DNA of 52,206 bases from Asticcacaulis sp. AC460 (lineage in GTDB: Bacteria; Pseudomonadota; Alphaproteobacteria; Caulobacterales; Caulobacteraceae): positions 1-52,206 of the forward strand of contig NZ_AWGD01000045.1 of NCBI RefSeq assembly GCF_000495795.1. Direction: 5' to 3'. Below are positions 17,166 through 26,536 of the stretch, piece by piece; position 1 is the first letter of the stretch; each line of letters opens with the position of its first letter. The position numbers and the translations under genes are program-made. A model generated the notes under the pieces. It had not been told where the DNA came from and did no database searches. It saw nothing but the letters and a program-made list of their open reading frames with translations.

Positions 17166-17966
17166 TTACAGCATCACGGATTTTGCGGGGGTGTCGGGGA
17201 TGTGGGGAATGGGTTCCAGGACGGCTTCGACCACTTCGAGCAGGTCCTCCTTCGTGAAGGGCTTGCAGATCTGACCGTGGACGCCGATGCGGCGGCTGGC
17301 GTTCAGGGCTTCAAGGCTGGATACCTTGTTCTCCATGCCGGCCGACATCGAGATCAGCCGTACCTTCGGCCAGGTCGAGCGGATGGAGCGCATGCCCTTC
17401 AGGCCGCCCATGCCCGGCATGAAGACGTCGCACAGCACCAGGTCGACGTGGGCTATGTCGACACTCGAGAAGGCCGTCTCCATCGTCGGGGCCACCGAGA
17501 CGCGGTAGCCCTCGGCTTCCAGGGCGGATTTGACGAACAGACACACTGTGCGGCTGTCGTCGATGACCAGCACGTGGCGGCTGTGCAGGGGGCCGCCTTT
17601 TTCGGCCCGGGTCAGGACATCGCCGACCTGGGGTTCGGTAAAGGGCTTGGGCATCAGGTAGTCGGCCTGGTACTTGCGCGCCTGGGCCAGGGTGTCGGCG
17701 ATCGAGGTCTCCTTGGAGCCGGCCGTCATCAGGGCGATCACCGCCCCTGGCGCGAGCATGCGGAAACGATCGAAGTGTCTGAGCGTGTTGCGGTCGCCGA
17801 CATAGACGTCCAGGAACATCGCCCGGATATCCATGATCTGAACCGCTTCCAGGGCGTCCTTGACCTCGGTGAAGTGCAGGGCCGACCAGCCGCGCGCTTC
17901 AACCATCCGGCGGATAATTGTCGCCTGGGTGGCGCTGTCTTCGAGGATCAAAGCTGTGAGACGCAT
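17166..17966 (-). CDS. Tandem receiver-domain response regulator without output domain
   Basis: A protein of 266 residues consisting of two CheY-like receiver domains. Domain 1 has LILEDS, the acceptor Asp in MFLDVYVGD and Lys in LMPKPFTEP. Domain 2 has VLVIDDS, the acceptor Asp in LVLCDVFMPGMGG and Lys in ICKPFTKED. No DNA-binding, GGDEF or enzymatic domain follows, so it probably relays phosphate or acts by protein contact. The longer opening frame starts with TTG; I prefer ATG at 17966. It converges with the hybrid kinase gene over a repeat, so it is a separate transcript, but it may work in the same phosphorelay. Confidence 0.88.
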   Translation of the reverse strand: MRLTALILEDSATQATIIRRMVEARGWSALHFTEVKDALEAVQIMDIRAMFLDVYVGDRNTLRHFDRFRMLAPGAVIALMTAGSKETSIADTLAQARKYQADYLMPKPFTEPQVGDVLTRAEKGGPLHSRHVLVIDDSRTVCLFVKSALEAEGYRVSVAPTMETAFSSVDIAHVDLVLCDVFMPGMGGLKGMRSIRSTWPKVRLISMSAGMENKVSSLEALNASRRIGVHGQICKPFTKEDLLEVVEAVLEPIPHIPDTPAKSVML

Positions 17967-18319
17967 GCAACATACCAAGGTTACTCAATGTCCGACGATA
18001 TGGGCGCCGGGGGTAAAAGTCTGGTAAACCCTCAGGCATTTTTTCACCGCAAAGCCTGCTGTCACAACAAATTTACGAAAATCTCCGAGCAATATCGTCG
18101 TGATGTAAAAATTTGCAAAGCGCGTGAGGCGGGTCACCTTTTCGTGCACGCAGCCAGGTGACGGGTTGCAGGATGACGGTCGGGCGTTCATAGTTAACGA
18201 CAGGTTTCGGCGATGGGGGCGTCAATACAGGGTCGACAGATGTGCGGCCGTAGTCGTGAGCCTCTGTGCCGCGTAGCGTTTCAAACGACAATTTACATTC
18301 AACGAAGTGAGGGACCGCC
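17967..18319. other. 353-base divergent intergenic region
   Basis: Lies between the divergently transcribed double-receiver gene and the large RTX gene and must hold both promoters. It is AT-richer than its surroundings around 18060-18120. A 6-bp inverted repeat GTCACC/GGTGAC occurs at 18133-18138 and 18157-18162. I see no gene, RNA or clear sigma-factor consensus. The RTX ribosome site GAGGGAC is at its right end. Confidence 0.5.
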
Positions 18320-21300
18320 ATGTATTATGTGGGGACTTCGGGTGACGACACGTTTGCCGGCGGGCTGGACAACGATACGGCGGGCGGAGCCGGTGGCAAT
18401 GACACGCTTTCCGGCGGCAGCGGGAATGATTTTCTCCAGGGGAATGATGGCGACGACGATGTGACCGGCGGATGGGGCAACGACACCCTGCTGGGGGGCG
18501 CCGGATTCGACGTGCTGGCCGGTGAAACCGGCGACGACCTGCTGCAGGATGCCAGCGGGGGCAGCCGGCAAGATGGCTGGACTGGGAACGATACCCTGCG
18601 CGGAGGCACCGGCGCCGACACGCTGGACGGCGGCGACCAGGACGACAGCCTGCACGGCGGTGACGGCGACGACGTGCTGTGGGACGGCGCCGTGATCAAT
18701 CCCCTAAGCGCAAGCGGTTTCGGCAACGATGTCCTGCGCGGCGGTGCCGGGGACGATGTTATCTTCAGCTTGGCCGGAAGCGACACGATCGATGGCGGTG
18801 ACGGGGTGGACAGCCTGTATCTCGATCTGGACCGCTGGTACCATGAAGCCAATTACCGGATCGATATGAGCCTGGCGGCGACGGCGGCCGGCACCGACAT
18901 TGCGGGAGGGATACTTCTCCAAAATCTTGAGGTCATCGAGGTCCATTTCGGGTTGGGTGACGACAGCTTTTACGGCGGTGCGTTCGATGACCGGTTCTAT
19001 GGCGGATACGGCAACGATGTCGCCGACGGCGGCAACGGCGCCGATGTTCTGGAAGGCCAGGACGGAAATGACTGGCTGAGCGGCGGTGCCGGGAACGATA
19101 CGGTCCGCGGCGGAAATGGCAATGATACAATCAGCTATCATAACGCAGCCGGCGCTGTGGAGGTGCATCTGGCCATCGCCACCGCCCAGGCGACCGGCGG
19201 GGCCGGGACGGACCTGATCCTGGATGTTGAGAATGTAACCGGATCGGCTTTCGGCGACCGGCTCTTTGGCACGGCGGGCGGCAATGTCCTGGACGGCGGC
19301 GCTGGCGCCGATACGCTGCGTGGTGCGGACGGCGACGACACCTATATTGTGGATGACAGCGCGGACCGGGTGTTCGAATTCGGCAATGAGGGGATCGATA
19401 CTATCCGGTCGTCGGTAACCTATAGCCTGTCGGGTCAGCCGATCGAGAAGCTGGTGCTGACGGGCGGCGCGAATATCAATGCGACGGGCAACGGTTTGCA
19501 CAATATCATCACCGGAAACGACGGGAACAATGTCATTGATGGTGCCGCCGGCAATGATATCATGTACGGCGGCGGTGGCGACGATACCTTTTATGTCCAG
19601 GCGGCGGGCGACATCGTAGAGGAAGATCACCACCAGGGTAACGACACCATCTACTCGACGATCAGCTATTCGCTGGTAGGGCGGGCGGTCGAGACCCTGA
19701 TCCTGACCGGCAGCGCCAATAGCCAGGCCATCGGCAATTCTCTCGCCAATCTGTTGACCGGCAATAGCGGCCATAACCGGCTGGACGGCGGCAAGGGGCT
19801 CGACACCATGGCGGGTGGAGCGGGCAACGACACCTACGTTGTCAATGCTGCCGGAGACATGATTGTCGAGGGAGTTGCGGAGGGGCAGGATCGCGTTCTC
19901 TCGACTGTGACCTATAGCCTAACCGGATGGAACGTTGAAGACCTGGAACTGATCGGAACCAGAGTCATTGATGGCACCGGTAATGAGGCCAACAATCAGA
20001 TTTGGGGCAACAGCGCGGCCAACCGGCTGGATGGCGGCAGCGGCAATGATATCCTGGCCGGAGGACTTGGGGATGATACCTATGTGATCGATTCCGCCGG
20101 TGATGTGGTTGTGGAGGCGTTGAACGCTGGAAATGACCTAGTCGTGTCGTCGGTCAGCTATAGCCTCGGGATCAATATCGAGCATCTGACCTTGACGGGA
20201 ACAGGGAATGTCAATGGTACTGGGAACGCCTATAGTAATATACTTACTGGAAACGCCGGCATAAATATCCTCACAGGTGGCGCGGGAAATGACGTCTATA
20301 TCGTTCAAAACGCTGAAGATGTTGTTATGGAAAGCAATGGAGAAGGAGCAGACACCGTTATCTCGTATATCGATTACACAGTTGGTGCGGATAATGTGGA
20401 GTATTTTAGCTTGGGCGGGAGCGCAGATTTATCCATTACGGGAAGCGCTTCGAACGATTACCTCAAAGGCAATACGGGCAACAATGTCCTGAACGGCCTT
20501 GGAGGGGGCGATTCTATGTTTGGAGGGGCAGGAAACGATATCTATTACGTTGATAACCTCAGTGATCAGGTCCGAGAACTACCAGGGGAGGGATACGACA
20601 CAATTCGAACAGCTATCGGTTTAACCATGCCGAACACATTTGTTGAAGCCCTCGATCTGCTGGGTACGGCAAATATTTACGGTACTGGGACCATTTTGAG
20701 CAACTCAATTACTGGAAATTCGGGGGCGAATGTCATTAATGGATTAGACGGAAGTGACACGCTTGCTGGCGGAGATGGGGCGGATACGCTGGACGGGGGT
20801 AGAGACGGCGATCATTTGACGGGTGGTTTGGGCGCAGATTCACTATACGGCGGGCAAGGCAGTGACGTCCTCGATGGCGGCGTCGGAGCTGATACGATGG
20901 CGGGGGGGACGTCAGGAGATGTCTACTTCATCGACAATTCAGGCGACGTTATTATCGAAGGCGAATGGGCGGGGGCTGATGTTGTCGTAGCTTCGTCCAG
21001 CTACACGCTTGGTGCATGGCTTGAGTCCGTTATTTTGACTGGGACGGGGAACTTCAACGCGACTGGTAATTCGAGAAACAACGCGTTGACGGGTAATGAC
21101 GGAATCAATGTTCTTGACGGTGGAGCGGGTAACGACACCTATGTCATCCAAAATGCTGGGGATACGGTGACGGATAGCCAAGGGGTGGACCGCATCTACA
21201 GCACGGTCAGCTATGCCTTGGGAGGAACCGGGGCGGAAGAATTACAGTTGACAGGCACGGCGGACATCAATGCGACGGGAACCTCTGGTAATGATCTGTT

Positions 21301-21811
21301 GATCGGCAATTCGGGCATCAATCAACTTGTCGGAGGCGGCGGGAACGATAGCTACTACGTTCAAAATGCTGAGGATGTGGTGATTGATAGCCCAGGGGGA
21401 AGCGATGTCATTTTTTCGACGGTTAGTTACACGTTAGCAGGGACCACGGTGCGACAGCTTCAACTGACCGGAGCACAAGCTGTCTCAGCTACCGGTAATG
21501 CTGACGGCAATGTTTTGGTTGGAAACAACGCCTCAAACGTTCTTAACGGTGGCACTGGAAACGACTTTTATACCGGCCTGGATGGAGCGGATATCTTCCT
21601 GTTCGAAGCAGGTAGTGGCGTCGATGTAATTGCCGACTTTTCCGAAGCGGCTAACGACAGCATTAATATTCACGCTTACACAGGTGGTGCCGTACTTACG
21701 TCGATTGTGACCCAAGCCGGCGCCAATGTCCTGATCGACCTGGGCGGTGGAAATTCGATTCAGGTCAGCAGCGCCAATCTCGCGAATGTCTTGGCGCATA
21801 TTGTCTGGTGA
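18320..21811 (+). CDS. RTX calcium-binding secreted protein 2 (largest, mosaic)
   Basis: A 1163-residue RTX protein starting MYYVGTSGDDTFAGG. The first 330 residues are dense GGxGxDxLxGG nonapeptides. After that come about ten longer units, each with DDTYxV..AGD.V.E, a stretch ending VExLxLTG, and ATGN...LTGNxGNNxLDGG. It ends ANVLAHIVW, the shared C-terminus that probably directs type I secretion. GAGGGAC precedes the ATG. From about 20,150 onward the DNA becomes clearly AT-richer and codon choice changes (many A/T third positions). The 3' half therefore seems to have been acquired or recombined from another source. No enzymatic domain is visible; an extracellular calcium-bound structural or adhesive role is most likely. 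Confidence 0.88.
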   Translation: MYYVGTSGDDTFAGGLDNDTAGGAGGNDTLSGGSGNDFLQGNDGDDDVTGGWGNDTLLGGAGFDVLAGETGDDLLQDASGGSRQDGWTGNDTLRGGTGADTLDGGDQDDSLHGGDGDDVLWDGAVINPLSASGFGNDVLRGGAGDDVIFSLAGSDTIDGGDGVDSLYLDLDRWYHEANYRIDMSLAATAAGTDIAGGILLQNLEVIEVHFGLGDDSFYGGAFDDRFYGGYGNDVADGGNGADVLEGQDGNDWLSGGAGNDTVRGGNGNDTISYHNAAGAVEVHLAIATAQATGGAGTDLILDVENVTGSAFGDRLFGTAGGNVLDGGAGADTLRGADGDDTYIVDDSADRVFEFGNEGIDTIRSSVTYSLSGQPIEKLVLTGGANINATGNGLHNIITGNDGNNVIDGAAGNDIMYGGGGDDTFYVQAAGDIVEEDHHQGNDTIYSTISYSLVGRAVETLILTGSANSQAIGNSLANLLTGNSGHNRLDGGKGLDTMAGGAGNDTYVVNAAGDMIVEGVAEGQDRVLSTVTYSLTGWNVEDLELIGTRVIDGTGNEANNQIWGNSAANRLDGGSGNDILAGGLGDDTYVIDSAGDVVVEALNAGNDLVVSSVSYSLGINIEHLTLTGTGNVNGTGNAYSNILTGNAGINILTGGAGNDVYIVQNAEDVVMESNGEGADTVISYIDYTVGADNVEYFSLGGSADLSITGSASNDYLKGNTGNNVLNGLGGGDSMFGGAGNDIYYVDNLSDQVRELPGEGYDTIRTAIGLTMPNTFVEALDLLGTANIYGTGTILSNSITGNSGANVINGLDGSDTLAGGDGADTLDGGRDGDHLTGGLGADSLYGGQGSDVLDGGVGADTMAGGTSGDVYFIDNSGDVIIEGEWAGADVVVASSSYTLGAWLESVILTGTGNFNATGNSRNNALTGNDGINVLDGGAGNDTYVIQNAGDTVTDSQGVDRIYSTVSYALGGTGAEELQLTGTADINATGTSGNDLLIGNSGINQLVGGGGNDSYYVQNAEDVVIDSPGGSDVIFSTVSYTLAGTTVRQLQLTGAQAVSATGNADGNVLVGNNASNVLNGGTGNDFYTGLDGADIFLFEAGSGVDVIADFSEAANDSINIHAYTGGAVLTSIVTQAGANVLIDLGGGNSIQVSSANLANVLAHIVW

Positions 21812-21855
21812 GAGGACCTCAGGCGTTCGTTAGCAGAAGAGAAATACGTAAGAAT

Positions 21856-21952
21856 GATACCCCTTCCACCTTCGCCAAGGCTTTGGTGGACAGGCCATCA
21901 TTTAGCGCTCCCCCTACCCAGCCTCGCCCGCAGGCAAAATGGGGAGGAGAAG
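21856..21952. repeat. C-rich intergenic palindromic repeat, copy 2
   Basis: Begins GATACCCCTTCCACC, contains CCACCTTCGCC...GGCTTTGGTGG, then CCCCCTACCCAGCC, and ends GGGGAGGAGAAG. It lies in the 172-base gap between RTX genes 2 and 3 and is longer than copy 1. Confidence 0.75.
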
Positions 21953-21983
21953 ACTGTTAGAGTTAAAACCTAAGGATTTGGTC

Positions 21984-24026
21984 ATGGCTTATTTTACAGG
22001 GACGTCCGACAATGACACCTATACGGGCGGCGTCGCGAATGACGGTGTTACCGGCGTGGGCGGAGACGATGTACTGGGCGGTGACGCCGGCCAGGATACG
22101 ATTTTCGGCGGCGACGGCCATGACTGGATCGATGGCGGAACCGGCGCCGATATCCTGGGCGGGGGGATGGGCAATGATACCTTCGTCGTCGACAGTTCCG
22201 ACGACAGCGTACTGGAAGGCACCAACCAGGGCATAGACCTGGTACGGGCCTCGGTCAGTTTTTCGCTGGCCGGACGGCAGATCGAGTATCTGACCCTCAC
22301 TGGGGCGGCGCATATCAACGCCACCGGCAACGGTTTCAACAACCTGCTGGTCGGCAATGGCGGCAACAACGTGCTGGACGGCGGGGCCGGGGCCGATGTC
22401 CTGCAGGGCGGGCTGGGGGACGACACCTATTATGTCGACAACGTCGGTGACAATGTCGTCGAAGCGCACTGGCAGGGCACGGATACCGTCTATTCGACCG
22501 TGACCTATTCCTTGTTCGGGCGGGCGGTGGAGAACCTGATCCTGACCGGCAGCGGCAACACCGGGGTGACCGGCAATTCGCTGGCCAACCGGTTGACAGG
22601 CAATGCCGGCAATAATGTCTTCGACGGCGCCGGCGGGAACGACACCATGACCGGCGGGGCAGGCGACGACACCTATTACGTCGATGCCAGCCGTGACAAT
22701 GTGGTCGAAACCTACAATGAGGGCAATGACCTTATCTATGCGTCGGCATCCTATTCGCTGGTCGGCCGGGTGGTCGAGACGCTGATCCTTACGGGGGCGG
22801 CGAATATCGACGCCATCGGTAACAGCCAGGCCAATATCCTGATCGGTAATTCCGGTAACAATCTGCTCGACGGGGCCCAGGGTCTGGACGTCATGACCGG
22901 CGGGTTGGGGGATGATACCTATGTCATCAACTACCTGTACGACAAGGTGACCGAACTGGCCGGGGAGGGGATCGATACCGTCTTCGTCAGCAAGGTTGAG
23001 GACTACCATCTGGGGGCGAACCTGGAGAATATGGTCGCAAACCTGATCGGCGCCTATGGTAATGAACTCGACAACGTCATTACCGGCAGCCAAAATTTCA
23101 ATCAACTGGTGGGCCTCGACGGGAATGATACCCTGTTTGGTCTTGGCGGCGATGATTGGCTGCATGGCGAGGCAGGCGCCGATTATGCCGCCGGCGGTGT
23201 TGGGGACGACAGCTACTGGATCGAAAATGCCGGCGATGTGGTTTTCGAAAACGCCGGCGAAGGGACGGACCGGATCTCGACCAGCGTGTCGTTCACCCTG
23301 CCTGAGAATGTTGAAATCCTGAGCATCGTCGGAAACGGCAACAAGGCCACCGGCAACAGCGCCGCCAACACGCTCCGCGGTTTCGCCGACAACAACGTTT
23401 TTGATGGCGGTGGCGGCGCCGATACGCTGAGCGGGGGCGCCGGGCACGATACCTACTATGTCGATGGCGACGATGTTATCGAGGATACGGATGGTTTCGA
23501 TCTGATTGTCGCGCCGATCAGCTACTCGCTGGAGGGAACGACGATCGAAAGCCTGACCCTGACGGGGACGGGGGACCTGAACGGGACGGGCAATGGTGTC
23601 GGGAATATCCTGAGCGGGAATGCCGGGAATAACCGTCTGGATGCCGGGGCCGGGGGGACGTCGGACCTGGATCAGCTGTATGGCGGGGCGGGGAGTGACA
23701 CCCTGGTCGGCAATGGTGGTCAGGACCGGCTGTATGGTGAAGCCGGCAGCGATGTCGTCGAAGGGGCGGCGGGTAATGATCTGCTGTGGGGCGGGGGCGG
23801 CAGCGACCTGTTCCTGTTTGCTGCCGGCAGCGGGCAGGATACCGTCAACGACTTCAGCGCGGCCGAGAATGATACGCTGCATCTGACCGGGCATTTTGCC
23901 GGCGTGGTCAGCGAGGGCAGTGTCATGCAGGTCGATACGGCGGTGCGGATCGACCTGACGGATGGGGGGTATGTTTTGGTGTTGAATGCTGTGCGCGCCG
24001 ATGTGCTGGCGCATATTGTCTGGTAG
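21984..24026 (+). CDS. RTX calcium-binding secreted protein 3
   Basis: A 680-residue RTX protein. I chose ATG at 21984 (MAYFTGTSDNDTYTGG) because AAGGA stands in front and the next RTX gene begins the same way; a longer in-frame opening at 21939 starts inside the repeat. Nonapeptides (GGDGHDWIDGGTGAD) are followed by about six long units with DDTYYVD...VVE and ATGNxxxNxLxGN. It ends RADVLAHIVW. The first 200 or so residues and their DNA are close to RTX protein 4 downstream, marking a recent tandem duplication or gene conversion. Probably secreted by a type I system not encoded here. Confidence 0.87.
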   Translation: MAYFTGTSDNDTYTGGVANDGVTGVGGDDVLGGDAGQDTIFGGDGHDWIDGGTGADILGGGMGNDTFVVDSSDDSVLEGTNQGIDLVRASVSFSLAGRQIEYLTLTGAAHINATGNGFNNLLVGNGGNNVLDGGAGADVLQGGLGDDTYYVDNVGDNVVEAHWQGTDTVYSTVTYSLFGRAVENLILTGSGNTGVTGNSLANRLTGNAGNNVFDGAGGNDTMTGGAGDDTYYVDASRDNVVETYNEGNDLIYASASYSLVGRVVETLILTGAANIDAIGNSQANILIGNSGNNLLDGAQGLDVMTGGLGDDTYVINYLYDKVTELAGEGIDTVFVSKVEDYHLGANLENMVANLIGAYGNELDNVITGSQNFNQLVGLDGNDTLFGLGGDDWLHGEAGADYAAGGVGDDSYWIENAGDVVFENAGEGTDRISTSVSFTLPENVEILSIVGNGNKATGNSAANTLRGFADNNVFDGGGGADTLSGGAGHDTYYVDGDDVIEDTDGFDLIVAPISYSLEGTTIESLTLTGTGDLNGTGNGVGNILSGNAGNNRLDAGAGGTSDLDQLYGGAGSDTLVGNGGQDRLYGEAGSDVVEGAAGNDLLWGGGGSDLFLFAAGSGQDTVNDFSAAENDTLHLTGHFAGVVSEGSVMQVDTAVRIDLTDGGYVLVLNAVRADVLAHIVW

Positions 24027-24052
24027 ATTTGAATGAATTGGTGCGGCCCTCG

Positions 24053-24135
24053 GGACCCCTCCGTCTCGACGCGTTTCGCCCCATAAGGGGGCTCACTTGC
24101 TCGCCACCTCCCCATTCTCATGGGGAGGAGAAGGA
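24053..24135. repeat. C-rich intergenic palindromic repeat, copy 3
   Basis: Starts GACCCCTCCGTCTCG, has an internal hairpin around CGCCCCATAAGGGGGC, and ends CCTCCCCATTCTCATGGGGAGG followed by AGAAGGAA. The closing CCTCCCCAT...ATGGGGAGG arm pair is a perfect inverted repeat. It lies between RTX genes 3 and 4. Confidence 0.75.
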
Positions 24136-24176
24136 AAGAGAAGTCAGCTTCGCGACCAACCTAAAGGGATCGAGCC

Positions 24177-26306
24177 ATGGTTTATTTTACCGGGACGCCG
24201 GATAACGATACGTTCACCGGCGGCGAGGACAATGATGGCGCCAATGGCCTCGGTGGCCAGGATACCCTCAGTGGCGGCGGAGGGCTGGACACGCTGTTCG
24301 GCGGCGACGGCCACGACTGGATCGATGGCGGAAACGGCGACGACATCATGGGCGGCGGAGCCGGCAACGATACCTTCGTCGTCGACAGTCTCAGCGACAC
24401 GGTGCTGGAGGGGGTCGGCCAGGGCGTAGACCTGGTCAGGGCTTCGGTCAGTTTCTCGCTGGCCGGACGGCAGATCGAATATCTGACCCTTACGGGAGCA
24501 GACCACATCAACGCCACCGGCAACGGCATGAACAACCTGCTGATCGGCAATGTGGGCAACAATGTGCTGGATGGCGGGGCCGGGGCCGATATCCTGCAGG
24601 GCGGGCTTGGGGACGACACCTACTATGTCGACCATGTCAATGACAGCGTGGTCGAAAGCCACAACCAGGGCATCGACACCATCCAGTCCCATGTCAGCTA
24701 TTCGCTGTTCGGGCGGGCGGTGGAGAACCTGGTGCTGATCGGACTGGGGAATACTACAGCCACCGGCAATTCCTTGAACAATGTGCTGACCGGTAACGCC
24801 GGCAGCAATCTGCTGGATGGTGGTGACGGCCGCGATGTCCTGGATGGCGGGGCGGGGGGCGATATCCTGCGCGGCGGGCTGGGGCACGATACCTACTATG
24901 TCGATGAGGCCGGCGACAATGTCGTCGAAAAGCATGGGGAAGGCTCGGACACCATCTATGCCAGCGTCAGCTATTCGTTGTTCGGGCGGGCGGTCGAGCA
25001 CCTGATCCTGACCGGGACGGGCGATACGACGGTGACCGGCAATTCGCTGGCCAACCGGCTGACCGGGAATGGCGGCAACAATGTCATCGACGGCGCCGGC
25101 GGCAACGACACCCTGGCCGGCGGGTTTGGCAACGATACCTACTACATCAATGCCGTCGGGGATGTGGTGACCGAGCTGGATTTCCAGGGACACGACCTGG
25201 TCTATACCACCGTCACCTATGCGGCCGGCTATGAGGTCGAAGATGTGGTGCTGACCGGTGGCGGCCATTATACGCTTACCGGCAACCGGCTGGACAATCG
25301 CCTGACCGGAAACAGCGGCAATAATGGGCTGAACGGCGGGGCCGGTCTGGATACCCTGGCCGGCGGCCGGGGCAACGATACCTACTATGTCTATGCCGGC
25401 AGCGATGTGGTGATCGAGGCGGACGGCGAGGGGATCGATACGGTCATTACGACGGCCGACTGGGTGTTGGGGGACCATATTGAAAATCTCAGCCTGGGCG
25501 GCAGCGCGGCGCTCAGCGGCACGGGCAATGGGCTCAACAATGTGCTGACCGGAAACGGCGGGCCCAATGTACTGACCGGCGGGCTGGGGGATGACACCTA
25601 TGTCGTCCAGAGCGCGGACGATGCGGTGGTGGAGCTTGACGGTGAGGGGGCCGACACGGTGGTCACCCTTTTCAACCTGGTTGTGAATGCGGTGACGATC
25701 GAGCACTGGAGGCTGGGCGGGACCGCGGATCTGTCCGCGACCGGCAGTGAACGGGACGACGACATCGCCGGCAACAGTGGCGCCAACGCCCTGGACGGTG
25801 GCGCCGGCGCCGACACCCTGAGCGGTGGGGACGGCAATGACGTGTTTATCGTCGATACGGCCGCTGATCAGGTGGTGGAGGAGGTGGCGCATGGGTTCGA
25901 TACGGTCTTGTCGTCGGTGAGCTATGTCCTGGCGGAAGGATTTGTCGAGGCGCTGTATTTGCAGGGGGCGGGCGATTTCGATGCGACCGGCAATGCGGTG
26001 GACAATACCATCGCCGGCAATGCGGGGGCGAACCGCTTGAATGGTGGTGGGGGGAATGACACCTTGACGGGTGGCGGTGGGGCGGATGTTTTCCTTTTTG
26101 CGGTGGGGAACGGCGGTGATCGGATCGTTGATTTCTCAGCGGTGGATGGGGATGGCGTGGACGTCAGCGCCTATAGCGGCGGGGTCGAGAATGACGCTAT
26201 CGTCAGCCAGGTTGGCGCGGATGTGGTCATCGATCTGGGCAGTGGGAATAGTGTGCTGGTGGCTGGGGTTCTGGTGGCCGATGTGCTGGATCATATTGTG
26301 TGGTGA
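24177..26306 (+). CDS. RTX calcium-binding secreted protein 4
   Basis: A 709-residue RTX protein starting MVYFTGTPDNDTFTGG, with AAGGG before the ATG. Its N-terminal 200 residues are nearly the same as those of RTX protein 3; the rest diverges in repeat number. About seven long units (DDTYYVDEAGDNVVE and variants) each end in VExLxLTG...TGNxLxNxLTGNxGNN. The last part FLFAVGNGGDRIVDFSA leads to the terminal DVLDHIVW. This C-terminal module is what RTX proteins 1 to 4 share and is the likely secretion signal. It is the last clear host gene before the phage-like cluster. Confidence 0.88.
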   Translation: MVYFTGTPDNDTFTGGEDNDGANGLGGQDTLSGGGGLDTLFGGDGHDWIDGGNGDDIMGGGAGNDTFVVDSLSDTVLEGVGQGVDLVRASVSFSLAGRQIEYLTLTGADHINATGNGMNNLLIGNVGNNVLDGGAGADILQGGLGDDTYYVDHVNDSVVESHNQGIDTIQSHVSYSLFGRAVENLVLIGLGNTTATGNSLNNVLTGNAGSNLLDGGDGRDVLDGGAGGDILRGGLGHDTYYVDEAGDNVVEKHGEGSDTIYASVSYSLFGRAVEHLILTGTGDTTVTGNSLANRLTGNGGNNVIDGAGGNDTLAGGFGNDTYYINAVGDVVTELDFQGHDLVYTTVTYAAGYEVEDVVLTGGGHYTLTGNRLDNRLTGNSGNNGLNGGAGLDTLAGGRGNDTYYVYAGSDVVIEADGEGIDTVITTADWVLGDHIENLSLGGSAALSGTGNGLNNVLTGNGGPNVLTGGLGDDTYVVQSADDAVVELDGEGADTVVTLFNLVVNAVTIEHWRLGGTADLSATGSERDDDIAGNSGANALDGGAGADTLSGGDGNDVFIVDTAADQVVEEVAHGFDTVLSSVSYVLAEGFVEALYLQGAGDFDATGNAVDNTIAGNAGANRLNGGGGNDTLTGGGGADVFLFAVGNGGDRIVDFSAVDGDGVDVSAYSGGVENDAIVSQVGADVVIDLGSGNSVLVAGVLVADVLDHIVW

Positions 26307-26310
26307 TGGG

Positions 26311-26364
26311 TTGACGGCCGGGCTGAATCAGATGAGCCTGTTTGTCATGGTCACGGATTGTGAC
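26311..26364 (+). repeat. 54-base direct repeat, copy A
   Basis: Begins TTGACGG, contains AATCAGATGAGCC and GTCACGGATTGTGAC (a 5-bp stem). It starts five bases after the RTX 4 stop. Related copies lie at 27863 and 28299, each in front of the next phage-side gene. Confidence 0.65.
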
Positions 26365-26425
26365 TGGGGTGGCGGTGTTCCGCGGGAAATCTGCCAATAA
26401 AGGTGGTATTTCCACTGACGGTAAA

Positions 26426-26482
26426 GCCCCTCCCACCGCTTCGCGGTCCCCCCTCCCCGTGAAGAACGGGGCGGGAGAAGAA
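26426..26482. repeat. C-rich intergenic palindromic repeat, copy 4
   Basis: GCCCCTCCCACCGCTTCGCG then GTCCCCCCTCCCCGT, a short loop, and ACGGGGCGGGAGAAG. It lies at the host/phage-cluster junction, upstream of the DUF115-like gene. Confidence 0.75.
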
Positions 26483-26536
26483 GACAACTTTTACATTTGA
26501 ATAATTGCCCCGCAGCCCCCGGGGGCTTGAGGTATC

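Noticed and set aside
10814..26306. Periodic repeats resembling a CRISPR array or minisatellite
   Set aside because: The period follows codons and encodes RTX nonapeptides and longer beta-roll units; there are no constant repeats with unique spacers.
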